Below, piece after piece: positions 1 through 7,082 of a stretch of DNA of 25,929 bases; the stretch's first letter is position 1; every line of letters starts with the position of its first letter. The translations under genes were made by a program, and so were the position numbers. Source of the DNA: Pseudomonadota bacterium. Lineage in GTDB: Bacteria; Pseudomonadota; Gammaproteobacteria; Pseudomonadales; Pseudomonadaceae. The stretch is taken from NCBI GenBank assembly GCA_023388335.1, contig JAEWGL010000224.1, forward strand, positions 1-25,929, in the 5' to 3' direction. Below the pieces are notes generated by a model. That model worked only from the letters and a program-made list of their open reading frames with translations, made no database searches and had not been told where the DNA came from.

Positions 1-52
1 TCCAGGCCAGGGCGTGTTCCCGACCGCCATTGCCGATGATCAAAACTTTCAT
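1..52 (-). CDS. purD: Phosphoribosylamine-glycine ligase (GARS), N-terminal fragment cut by the window edge
   Basis: Only the first 17 codons are present, reading MKVLIIGNGGREHALAW on the minus strand. This is the characteristic PurD N-terminus, with the first beta strand and the nucleotide-binding GxGGREHA motif. PurD joins phosphoribosylamine to glycine using ATP, the second step of de novo purine synthesis. A ribosome-binding site (AGAGG) sits about seven bases before the ATG. The gene follows purH on the same strand after 60 bp, the usual purH-purD order in gammaproteobacteria, so co-transcription is likely. The rest lies outside the window, so completeness cannot be judged. Confidence 0.9.
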   Translation of the reverse strand, partial: MKVLIIGNGGREHALAW

Positions 53-77
53 GTCAAAACCTCTGTTTGGCGGCGAT

Positions 78-106
78 CCTCGGCCCTGTGGGAGCGGGGC
101 TTGCCA
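78..106. repeat. REP-like half element between purH and purD
   Basis: The short purH-purD gap carries CCTGTGGGAGCG (85-96) followed by a G/C-rich run. The exact reverse complement of this 12-mer recurs at 5813-5824 in the prmA-acoC gap. The motif resembles one arm of the repetitive extragenic palindromes common in P. putida genomes. Only one arm is seen here, so it is a partial or degenerate copy. Confidence 0.5.
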
Positions 107-112
107 GCTGAA

Positions 113-1720
113 TTAGTGGCGGAAGTGGCGCATGCCGGTGAACACCATGGCGATGCCGGCTTCGTCGGCCGCTGCAATCACCTCGGCATCGCGCATCGAA
201 CCGCCTGGCTGGATCACTGCGTTGATGCCCACCTTGGCGGCATTGTCGATGCCGTCGCGGAACGGGAAGAACGCGTCGGAGGCCATGACCGCGCCCTGCA
301 CCTGCAGGCCGGCGTGCTCGGCCTTGATCGCGGCGATGCGCGCGGAGTTGACGCGGCTCATCTGGCCGGCGCCGACGCCGATGGTCTGGCGGTTCTTGGC
401 GTAGACGATGGCGTTGGACTTGACGAACTTGGCCACTTTCCAGGCGAAGATCAGGTCGTGGATTTCTTGCTCGGTCGGCGCGCGCTTGGTCACCACCTTG
501 AGGTCCTCGGCGCTGATCATGCCGTTGTCGCGGCTCTGCACCAGCAGCCCGCCGTTGACGCGCTTGTAGTCCCAGGCCGCGGCACGCTCGCTCGACCACT
601 GGCCGCAGGCCAGCAGGCGTACATTGGCCTTGGCCGCCACCACGGCGCGGGCTTCTTCGCTGACGCTCGGGGCAATGATCACTTCGACGAACTGACGCTC
701 GACGATCGCCTTGGCGGTTTCGGCGTCCAGCTCGCGGTTGAAGGCGATGATGCCGCCGAAGGCCGACTCGGTGTCGGTGGCGTAGGCCAGGTCGTAGGCC
801 TTGCGGATACCACCTTCGTCATCCGGGCACACCGCCACGCCACATGGGTTGGCGTGCTTGACGATGACGCAGGCGGGCTTGACGAAGCTCTTCACGCACT
901 CCAGCGCCGCATCGGTATCGGCGACGTTGTTGTACGACAGTTCCTTGCCCTGCAGCTGCACGGCGGTGGCGATGCCGGCCTCGGCAGGCTTGCTCTCGAC
1001 ATAGAACGCCGCGCTCTGGTGCGGGTTCTCGCCGTAGCGCATTTCCTGGGCCTTGACGAATTGGCTGTTGAAGGTGCGCGGGAATTCGCTGCGGCCTTCT
1101 GTCACCAGGGTGTCGCGGGCCTGGTCGATGGTGCCCATGTAGTTGGCGATCATGCCGTCGTAGGCGGCGGTGTGCTCGAACGCCTTGAGCATCAGGTCGA
1201 AGCGCTGGGCGTAGGTCAGGCCACCGGCCTTGAGGTTTTCCAGAACGCTGGCGTAGTCACCGGCGTTGACCACGATGGCCACGTCCTTGTGGTTCTTCGC
1301 CGCGGAACGGACCATGGTCGGGCCGCCGATGTCGATGTTCTCGATGGCGGTCGGCAGGTCGCAACCAGGCTTGGCGATGGTGGCTTCGAACGGGTACAGG
1401 TTGACGGCGACCAGGTCGATCGGCTTGATGCCGTGCTCGTTCATGATGGCGTCGTCGGTGCCGCGACGGCCAAGAATACCGCCGTGGATCTTCGGATGCA
1501 GGGTCTTGACCCGGCCGTCCATCATCTCGGCAAAGCCGGTGTAGTCGGCCACTTCCACCGCGGCGACACCGTTGTCCTTGAGCAGCTTGTAGGTGCCACC
1601 GGTGGACAGGATCTCGACACCGAGCTGCTCCAGCTCACGGGCGAATTCGAGGATTCCGGTCTTGTCGGAGACGCTGATCAAGGCGCGGCGGATCGGCAGG
1701 CGGGTAGTCTGGTCGGTCAT
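113..1720 (-). CDS. purH: Bifunctional AICAR formyltransferase / IMP cyclohydrolase
   Basis: PurH carries out the last two steps of IMP synthesis in the cytosol: formylation of AICAR with 10-formyl-THF, then ring closure. The N-terminal cyclohydrolase domain begins with RRALISVSDKTGI and contains the STGGT loop and DGRVKTLHPKIHGG. The C-terminal formyltransferase domain carries VKHANPCG, whose Lys-His pair (about residues 288-289) is catalytic in the family. At 535 aa the length is normal. I start at 1720 (MTDQTTRL), because GGAATCTGAA places a GGA just upstream and the N-terminus then fits Pseudomonas PurH. An in-frame ATG at 1732 adds four residues but has no clear ribosome-binding site. 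A terminator hairpin separates it from fis upstream, so it may have its own promoter. purD follows. Confidence 0.97.
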   Translation of the reverse strand: MTDQTTRLPIRRALISVSDKTGILEFARELEQLGVEILSTGGTYKLLKDNGVAAVEVADYTGFAEMMDGRVKTLHPKIHGGILGRRGTDDAIMNEHGIKPIDLVAVNLYPFEATIAKPGCDLPTAIENIDIGGPTMVRSAAKNHKDVAIVVNAGDYASVLENLKAGGLTYAQRFDLMLKAFEHTAAYDGMIANYMGTIDQARDTLVTEGRSEFPRTFNSQFVKAQEMRYGENPHQSAAFYVESKPAEAGIATAVQLQGKELSYNNVADTDAALECVKSFVKPACVIVKHANPCGVAVCPDDEGGIRKAYDLAYATDTESAFGGIIAFNRELDAETAKAIVERQFVEVIIAPSVSEEARAVVAAKANVRLLACGQWSSERAAAWDYKRVNGGLLVQSRDNGMISAEDLKVVTKRAPTEQEIHDLIFAWKVAKFVKSNAIVYAKNRQTIGVGAGQMSRVNSARIAAIKAEHAGLQVQGAVMASDAFFPFRDGIDNAAKVGINAVIQPGGSMRDAEVIAAADEAGIAMVFTGMRHFRH

Positions 1721-1748
1721 TTCAGATTCCATAACGCGGTGGAGTCAG

Positions 1749-1786
1749 CAAAAAAGGCGACCTCATCGAATGGGAGCCGCCTTTTC
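1749..1786 (-). terminator. Rho-independent terminator between fis and purH
   Basis: Read on the minus strand, AAAAGGCG (about 1778-1785) pairs with CGCCTTTT, followed by further T residues. This is a stem with A/T flanks and an 18-nt loop that can itself fold. It lies 17 bp beyond the fis stop and about 30 bp before purH. It would end the dusB-fis transcript, or act as a partial terminator that lowers read-through into purH. Confidence 0.65.
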
Positions 1787-1802
1787 TGGTTTGGGTTCTG
1801 GT

Positions 1803-2123
1803 TTACAACAGATCGTACTGCTTGAGCTTCTTGCGCAGGGTACCTCGGTTGAGTCCGAGCATCTCGCTGGCCTTGGTCTGGTTGCCCTTGACGTGGTTCA
1901 TCACGCTTTCGAGCAATGGGGCTTCGACTTCCGAAAGCACCAGGTTGTACACGTCCGTGACGGTAGCCCCCTCGAGGTGGGCAAAATAGTTGTGCAGCGC
2001 CTTTTCCACACTGCCGCGAAGGGTCTGGCCCTCTTCACTCGGCGTGTTCAGGTGCTGTTTGAGGTTGACGTTGTCGCTCACGGGCGTTGTTCCACTCACT
2101 AAAGTCTCGGTCATCATCGTCAT
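1803..2123 (-). CDS. fis: DNA-binding protein Fis
   Basis: Fis is a small homodimeric nucleoid protein that bends DNA and acts at rRNA and many other promoters. The 106-aa product is slightly longer than the 98-aa E. coli protein because of its N-terminus. The diagnostic C-terminal helix-turn-helix is at about residues 82-101 (QTKASEMLGLNRGTLRKKL), and a central dimerisation segment precedes it. The start at 2123 is supported by AAGGGG about nine bases upstream. The ATG overlaps the dusB stop as ATGA, showing tight translational coupling in the conserved dusB-fis operon. A terminator-like hairpin follows the stop codon. The start could lie three codons later (an internal Met), but the first ATG has the ribosome-binding site. 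Confidence 0.97.
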   Translation of the reverse strand: MTMMTETLVSGTTPVSDNVNLKQHLNTPSEEGQTLRGSVEKALHNYFAHLEGATVTDVYNLVLSEVEAPLLESVMNHVKGNQTKASEMLGLNRGTLRKKLKQYDLL

Positions 2124-3133
2124 GCGGCCACCCCTTGTCCGTCCTCTGTCTCAAGGCTCTGTCGACGCTCGCGAAAGAACTCGCGGACGTTGGCGCACTG
2201 CGCTTGCGTATCTTCCAAAGCGTTGAACCGGGCGCGGAACTCCCTGCCGCCCGGTCGTGTTGCCAGGTACCAGCCCACGTGCTTGCGGGCGATACGAACA
2301 CCCATCACATCGCCGTAGAAGGCGTGCAGCGCGGCCAGGTGCTCCAGCAGAATCTGTTCCACCTCGTCCAGTCCTGGTGCTGGCAGGTACTGGCCAGTAC
2401 GCAGGTAATGCTCGATCTCGCGAAAGATCCAGGGTCGCCCCTGGGCCGCGCGGCCGATCAGCAGGCCATCGACGCCGGTGGCGTCCAGCACGGCCCGGGC
2501 CTTTTGCGGCGAGGTGATGTCGCCATTGGCGAAAACCGGGATCGACACCGCCTGCTTGATGGCCGCGATGGTGTCGTATTCGGCTTCGCCGGTGTACAGG
2601 TCGGCGCGTGTGCGGCCATGCACCGCCAGCGCCTGGATGCCGGCCTGCTCGGCGATCCTTGCCACGTTCAGGCCGTTCTTGTTCGCCCGGTCCCAGCCGG
2701 TGCGGATCTTCAGGGTCACCGGGACCTCCACTGCGCCGACCACGGCGTGGAGGATCTCGCTGACCAGTGCTTCATCTCTCAATAAAGCAGAGCCTGCGGC
2801 CTTGTTGCAGACTTTTTTTGCCGGGCAGCCCATGTTGATATCGATGATCTGCGCGCCGGCCTCGACGTTGGCCCGGGCTGCTGCCGCCAGCATCTGCGCG
2901 TCGCCACCGGCGATCTGGACCGAGCGTGGCTCGGGATCGCCTTCGTGGATGCGGCGCAGGCGCGACTTGCGGCTGTTCCAGAGGCTCATGTCGCTGGACA
3001 CCATTTCCGAGACCACCATGCCCGCGCCCAGGCGTTGGCACAGCAATCGGAAAGGCTGGTCCGTGACCCCGGCCATGGGCGCGAGGATCAGGTTGTTCTG
3101 CAGTGTATAAGGGCCGATGCGTACCGCCGACAT
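2120..3133 (-). CDS. dusB: tRNA-dihydrouridine synthase B
   Basis: DusB is an FMN- and NADPH-dependent enzyme that reduces uridines of the tRNA D-loop to dihydrouridine (position 17 in E. coli). The protein is 337 aa, the normal length. The FMN-barrel N-terminus carries LAPMAGVTD (about residues 18-25). The catalytic motif INMGCPAKKVCNK places the active-site cysteine at 103. VKIRTGWD-like (LKIRTGWD), VHGRTR and FANGDI follow as expected for a TIM-barrel flavoprotein. A ribosome-binding site (AGGGAA) precedes the ATG. It is the first gene of the dusB-fis pair and overlaps fis by four bases, so fis levels probably depend on the dusB promoter, as in E. coli. Confidence 0.97.
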   Translation of the reverse strand: MSAVRIGPYTLQNNLILAPMAGVTDQPFRLLCQRLGAGMVVSEMVSSDMSLWNSRKSRLRRIHEGDPEPRSVQIAGGDAQMLAAAARANVEAGAQIIDINMGCPAKKVCNKAAGSALLRDEALVSEILHAVVGAVEVPVTLKIRTGWDRANKNGLNVARIAEQAGIQALAVHGRTRADLYTGEAEYDTIAAIKQAVSIPVFANGDITSPQKARAVLDATGVDGLLIGRAAQGRPWIFREIEHYLRTGQYLPAPGLDEVEQILLEHLAALHAFYGDVMGVRIARKHVGWYLATRPGGREFRARFNALEDTQAQCANVREFFRERRQSLETEDGQGVAA

Positions 3134-3184
3134 AGGAGTTCCCTGTTGTGGGGCCGAATCATTGGAGTTCGAAAAAGGGTGGGC

Positions 3185-3190
3185 ATGATA
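3185..3190 (-). promoter_or_regulatory. Candidate -10 element for dusB-fis
   Basis: The minus strand reads TATCAT here, about 50 bp before the dusB ATG, with TTTATC 17 bp upstream as a weak -35 match. The -10 is good and the -35 poor. In enterics the dusB-fis promoter is strongly growth-phase controlled, so a factor-assisted promoter is plausible. Call by inspection only. Confidence 0.35.
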
Positions 3191-3259
3191 CCCGCTCTCG
3201 GTGACCGGATAAAGATGGATTTGGATAAAATCTGAACAGTTGTGGCCTTACATCGGAAA

Positions 3260-3294
3260 GCTACAAGCTGCAAGTTTCAAGCCGCAAGAACAAG
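3260..3294. repeat. Degenerate 7-bp tandem repeat
   Basis: Five consecutive heptamers read GCTACAA, GCTGCAA, GTTTCAA, GCCGCAA and GAACAAG. The first four share a G-start and a CAA end, with a consensus near GCTGCAA. It lies in the 220-bp gap between the start of dusB and the end of the zinc-ribbon gene. A small hairpin (GCGGG-CGA-CCCGC, 3302-3314) follows immediately. No coding capacity is seen in this gap. Confidence 0.6.
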
Positions 3295-3353
3295 CAAGAC
3301 GGCGGGCGACCCGCTTTCTCCTGGTGCTTGGCGTTTGAAGCCGGCAGCGGGTT

Positions 3354-4715
3354 TTATTCCGGAGAGCGGAAGCTGAGGCTGTAGTTGACGGCCTTGGGGC
3401 CCGGATCGAGGATGTCGAGGGCAATGTGGATCGGTGTCTGGCTGGGCATTTCGCCGCGCCCGGCGAGTTCGCCGCTGAGGTATTCGCGGGGTTTGAAACG
3501 ACGGCTGGCGATCAGTTGGCCGTTGAGGTCGGCGAAACGCAGCTCCAGCAGGGGGAAGGGCTGGGCGAACGGCGCGCGGTTGTAGATGATCGCATCGACG
3601 ATCAGTGCGCCCTTGAAGTCCGGGTGGCTGCGCACCACCAGATTGCTGCTCTTGATCCGGGCAATGTCGACCCGGGTCGGCACCTTGCAGCCCAGGGTCG
3701 GGCACAGTTGCTGGAACCAGGGGCGGTACTGGTCATGCCGGGCCATTTCGTCGAAGTGGAACCAGATGTACTGGAAGGCCAGCAAGGCGGCGGCCAGCAG
3801 CACCAGGGCGCCCCACAGCAGGCGGCGACTCCAGTTGGGCTTGGGCTTGTTCCAGTCCAGTTGCAGCGGGTCGTCAACCAGGTCGATCAGCGGTTCCTTG
3901 CGCCCCGGTCGCCCGACGCTGGCCGCCAGGCCCGGTTCCAGGCGCTCGTGCGGTTCGTCGAGGCTGTCGTCGCGGTCATCCCGCGCCGACAGCCGCTCGC
4001 CAGTTTCTTCATCATCACGTGCCGACAGCCGTTCACCCGGCTCGTCCTCGTCGAATGCTTCCGGGCGCTCGTCGAAGTGCGCGGTTTCATGGGCCGAGGC
4101 CTGCGGCTCGTCGTCCAGGTCGAGCGACAGGCTGCTCAGCGAGGGTTCGGTGCGATCGCCGGGAGCGGGCGCAAGGTCCAGCGGTGCCGGCTCGATCAGC
4201 GGCGGCGCAGGTTCCTCGGGCAGATCGGGCTCCACATGGCCGTCGGTCGCGGTGCCGAATGGGGTGTGGGCTTCGTGGTGCGTATCGTGATCGGGTTCGT
4301 CGCGCCGGGCATGCAGACGCTCATCGAAGGGCTCGAACTGATGCGGTGGGGCGTCGGAGCGGCGTTCCAGGCGAGCGAGCGCCTGGTCCAGGTCCAGTTC
4401 ATCCAGCGGCGAGTCGGTCTCGGCCCAATGCTCGGGTTTCAGCGCTTCGCTTGCCTTGACCGGCGTGGCAAGCGGCGGCTGCGTTGCGGGTGGCTCGGTT
4501 GCGGCAAGCTCGGTGGCGGACAGGGTCGTCGGCACCGGCGCGGATGGCGCAGGCACACGCTCGGCGCTGCTCTGTTCGAGCAGTTGCCGGGCGGCATTGA
4601 ACACCTGCAGGCAGGCGCCGCAGCGGACCACGCCGCGCGCCAGGCTCAACTGGTGATGCGTGACGCGAAAGCTCTTCTGGCAATGCGGGCACTGGGTGAC
4701 GAAACTGTCGGTCAT
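3354..4715 (-). CDS. Zinc-ribbon, acidic-linker, DUF3426 single-pass membrane protein
   Basis: A 453-aa protein of unknown function. Residues 9-35 form an MJ0042-type zinc ribbon with CPHC and CGAC (Cys 9, 12, 32, 35). Residues about 45-290 are a low-complexity linker, first Pro/Ala/Thr-rich and then strongly acidic. It includes a 12-residue duplication of GERLSARDD (227-235 and 239-247). One membrane helix (about 298-317) follows NWSRRLLW. The C-terminal DUF3426 domain carries the pair LCPTLGC (Cys 338 and 343). The predicted topology puts the ribbon in the cytoplasm and the C-terminal domain in the periplasm. It lies 27 bp after prmA and before dusB, a neighbourhood shared with P. aeruginosa as I recall it. 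The ribosome-binding site is weak (CCGGA). The architecture suggests a membrane-tethered nucleic-acid or protein binding factor, but that is inference. Confidence 0.85.
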   Translation of the reverse strand: MTDSFVTQCPHCQKSFRVTHHQLSLARGVVRCGACLQVFNAARQLLEQSSAERVPAPSAPVPTTLSATELAATEPPATQPPLATPVKASEALKPEHWAETDSPLDELDLDQALARLERRSDAPPHQFEPFDERLHARRDEPDHDTHHEAHTPFGTATDGHVEPDLPEEPAPPLIEPAPLDLAPAPGDRTEPSLSSLSLDLDDEPQASAHETAHFDERPEAFDEDEPGERLSARDDEETGERLSARDDRDDSLDEPHERLEPGLAASVGRPGRKEPLIDLVDDPLQLDWNKPKPNWSRRLLWGALVLLAAALLAFQYIWFHFDEMARHDQYRPWFQQLCPTLGCKVPTRVDIARIKSSNLVVRSHPDFKGALIVDAIIYNRAPFAQPFPLLELRFADLNGQLIASRRFKPREYLSGELAGRGEMPSQTPIHIALDILDPGPKAVNYSLSFRSPE

Positions 4716-4742
4716 GCGGCGATCCGGGGATTGTGCAGACGG

Positions 4743-5636
4743 TTATTCTAGGCCTGCCTGACGACGGCGACCACTGATTCGCACCCAGCCGTCGCGCACG
4801 ACGATCGGGTCCAGGTCGAAGTCAGCGGCGTAGGCCGCAGCCACTTCCTCGCCCTGTTCAGCGAGGATGCCCGACAATGCCAGCAGGCCACCTGGACGCA
4901 CCAGGGTGGACAGTTGCGGTGCCAGCGAGACCAGCGGGCCTGCCAGGATGTTGGCGACCAGCACGTCGGCCTGCATGGCCGGCATCTGTTCAGGCAGATA
5001 GAGGGCCAGGCGCTGGTCGGCGATGCCGTTGCGACCGGCGTTGTCACGCGAGGCTTCCAGTGCCTGGACATCGATGTCGGTGCCGACCGCTTCGCGGGCG
5101 CCGAGCAGCAGGGCGGCGATGGCCAGGATCCCCGAGCCGCAGCCGAAGTCCAGCACCTGCACGCCTTCAAGCTGCTGGCCGTCGAGCCACTCCAGGCACA
5201 GGGCGGTGGTCGGGTGGGTGCCGGTGCCGAAAGCCAGGCCTGGGTCGAGCAGCAGGTTGACCGCCGCGGCGTCCGGCGCCTCATGCCAGCTCGGCACGAT
5301 CCACAGGCGTCGGCCGAAACGCATTGGCTGGAAGTTGTCCATCCAGCTGCGTTCCCAATCCTGGTCCTCGATCACTTCGGCCTGGTGCTCGGGCAGTTCG
5401 GCGCCGGTCAGCAGACGCAGGTGGGCAAATACCGCCTCGGGCTCGGCATCGGCCTCGAACAGCGCCAGCAGGTGGGTGTGCGACCACAGCGGCGTGGTGT
5501 TGAGGTCCGGTTCGAAGATCGGCTGGTCTTCGGCGTCCATGAAGGTCACGGAGACGGCGCCGACTTCGAGCAGGGCGTCTTCGTAGGTTTCGGCTTGTTC
5601 CGGGCTGATGGCCAGGCGTACTTGCAGCCAGGGCAT
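4743..5636 (-). CDS. prmA: Ribosomal protein L11 methyltransferase
   Basis: PrmA trimethylates amino groups of ribosomal protein L11 using S-adenosylmethionine. The 297-aa product has an N-terminal substrate-recognition domain (about 1-60) and a class I Rossmann methyltransferase domain. Motifs are GTGTHPTT (137-144), the SAM-binding DFGCGSG (163-169) and the family motif NILAGPL (229-235). I start at 5636 (MPWLQVRLAI), the canonical N-terminus, with AAAGGTG upstream. The longer open frame to 5744 adds 36 residues with no family resemblance. The zinc-ribbon/DUF3426 gene follows after 27 bp. In P. aeruginosa prmA lies close to accBC, whereas here about 6.7 kb of aco genes separate them. Confidence 0.96.
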   Translation of the reverse strand: MPWLQVRLAISPEQAETYEDALLEVGAVSVTFMDAEDQPIFEPDLNTTPLWSHTHLLALFEADAEPEAVFAHLRLLTGAELPEHQAEVIEDQDWERSWMDNFQPMRFGRRLWIVPSWHEAPDAAAVNLLLDPGLAFGTGTHPTTALCLEWLDGQQLEGVQVLDFGCGSGILAIAALLLGAREAVGTDIDVQALEASRDNAGRNGIADQRLALYLPEQMPAMQADVLVANILAGPLVSLAPQLSTLVRPGGLLALSGILAEQGEEVAAAYAADFDLDPIVVRDGWVRISGRRRQAGLE

Positions 5637-5975
5637 GGCGGGCACCTTTGGTAAATCGACAGGGGCAGCCCGAGGCTGCGCGTAGCCCGGCAGTTTACTT
5701 GAGTGCGTGGGGTTTGTGCAGGAAGCATCGTGGTGCCGCTGCATGTGTCAATGCTGCAGGGACGGTGTCGCCTGGGTTGGGGCCGCTGCGCGGCCCATCG
5801 CGGCACAAGGCGCGCTCCCACAGGCTGGTGCCGCGCTTGCAGGCCTTGTTCTCTGCGTGACAGCGCAGCCCAGCAGGCTGGGCGGGCTTCCACAGGTTTG
5901 CCATGAATTTCAGATACCGCGATGGCAGATGCATGCCCACGCTCAACGCCGTGAGCCAGGCAGCCCCACACGGCC
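5637..5975. other. Gene-free gap between prmA and acoC holding REP-like hairpins
   Basis: This 339-bp stretch has no convincing open frame. It holds two perfect hairpins, GGGCCGC-TGC-GCGGCCC (5780-5796) and GCCCAGC-AG-GCTGGGC (5868-5883). It also holds CGCTCCCACAGG (5813-5824), the reverse complement of the REP-like motif at 85-96, and a further CCACAGG near 5890. The arrangement resembles a paired REP/BIME cluster as found between P. putida genes. The hairpins could also stop or protect the acoC transcript. I looked for remnants of a butanediol dehydrogenase here and recognised none. Confidence 0.6.
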
Positions 5976-7082
5976 TCAATGCTTGCGCAGAAACGCGATC
6001 AGTCGTTGGTTGACCTGCTCGGCCGCCTCCATCTGCACCATGTGCCCCAATCCCGGCAACACCTGCACTTCGGCTTCTAGCCCCGCGGCATGCGCGGCCG
6101 GGATGATCGCGTCTTCGGCGCCCCAGATCACCAGGGTCGGGTGCTGGCCGAGCACGGCGCGCAGGTCATGGCGCTGGCGATCACCCTCGGCCAGCGCGGC
6201 GGCCAGCTGACGCAGGGCCGTATCGACGCCTTCCAGACGCTTGAACTTGAGCATGTCTTCGAGCATCTGCCGGGTCACCAGCCCGGGGTCGGCGAAGAGT
6301 TTCATCAGCTGTGGCTTGAGGGCATTGCGGTTGCCGGCCTCGACGAAGCCCCGCAGGTAATCGCCGTTGATCTGCGCACCCAGGCCGGCACTGGCGATCA
6401 GGCCTAGGCTGGCGACCCGCTTCGGCGCCAGGCGCGCGAGGTTGAGACTGACGGCGCCCCCCATGGAATGCCCGACCAGGTGGGCGCGGGGGATGTCGAG
6501 GTGGTCGAGCAGCTCCAGCACGGTGTCGCTCAACTCATCCAGGTCGCCCCGTTGCAGGGCCTTGGCCGACTCGCCATGGCCCGGCAGATCGAGCGCGATG
6601 ACCCGGCGTTCGGCGGCGAGGGCCGGATGATTGAACAGCCAGTTGTTCAGGTCGCCACCGAAACCGTGCACCAGCACCAGCGGCGTGCCGCCCTCGCCCA
6701 GTTCGAAGTAGCGCACCAGCCGACCCTTGAGCTCGACCTTTTGCGGTGCCGGGCCCTGGGCCTGCTCGCTGGCTCCTTCGGCGACGAACTCGGCCTGGAA
6801 GCGCTGCACCACCGCGTCGATCTCGGCCTCGTCCGCTTCGCCTTCGACCAACACGGCCAGCAGGGCGCCGACCGGCAAGGTCTCGTCGGGTTGCGCGACG
6901 CGGCGGCGCAGCACGCCGCTGAACGGTGCTTCAACGCTGCTGCTGATCTTGTCGGTCTCGACATCGAGCACTTCGTCGCCCTTGTTGATGGTTTCGCCTT
7001 CTTCCTTGAGCCAGGCGTCGATGCGCCCTTCGGTCATCGACAGGCCCCACTTGGGCATGGTCAGCGTATGGATCTGGCTCAT
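5976..7082 (-). CDS. acoC: Acetoin dehydrogenase E2-type component: lipoyl domain fused to an alpha/beta-hydrolase
   Basis: AcoC receives the acetyl group from the AcoAB E1 enzyme on its lipoyl arm and passes it to CoA, so acetoin is split into acetaldehyde and acetyl-CoA. The 368-aa product has a lipoyl domain (about 1-80) with ETDKISSS, the lipoylated lysine being K45, then a linker (about 85-115). The C-terminal half is an alpha/beta-hydrolase: VLVHGFGG, nucleophile elbow GHSMGG (S206), D324 in WGAEDAIIP and H347 in GLGHMVQ. The usual E2 acyltransferase domain with its HxxxD motif is absent. I start at 7082, where ATGA overlaps the acoB stop; a longer frame to 7382 only shadows acoB. A REP-rich gap follows instead of a butanediol dehydrogenase gene. 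How transacetylation works without the standard domain is not evident. Confidence 0.93.
   Translation of the reverse strand: MSQIHTLTMPKWGLSMTEGRIDAWLKEEGETINKGDEVLDVETDKISSSVEAPFSGVLRRRVAQPDETLPVGALLAVLVEGEADEAEIDAVVQRFQAEFVAEGASEQAQGPAPQKVELKGRLVRYFELGEGGTPLVLVHGFGGDLNNWLFNHPALAAERRVIALDLPGHGESAKALQRGDLDELSDTVLELLDHLDIPRAHLVGHSMGGAVSLNLARLAPKRVASLGLIASAGLGAQINGDYLRGFVEAGNRNALKPQLMKLFADPGLVTRQMLEDMLKFKRLEGVDTALRQLAAALAEGDRQRHDLRAVLGQHPTLVIWGAEDAIIPAAHAAGLEAEVQVLPGLGHMVQMEAAEQVNQRLIAFLRKH

Noticed and set aside
14..1825. 603-codon open frame on the plus strand opposite purH
   Set aside because: It mirrors purH exactly, has His/Gly/Val/Asp-rich composition typical of antisense frames in high-GC DNA, and has no family resemblance. 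purH on the other strand is unmistakable.
3260..3294. Short repeats considered as a CRISPR array
   Set aside because: Units are 7 bp and contiguous with no spacers, and no cas genes are in the window.
5637..5975. Possible butanediol dehydrogenase fragment or small gene between prmA and acoC
   Set aside because: No frame shows a Rossmann or zinc-dehydrogenase motif, and the available frames are short and composed of repeat sequence.
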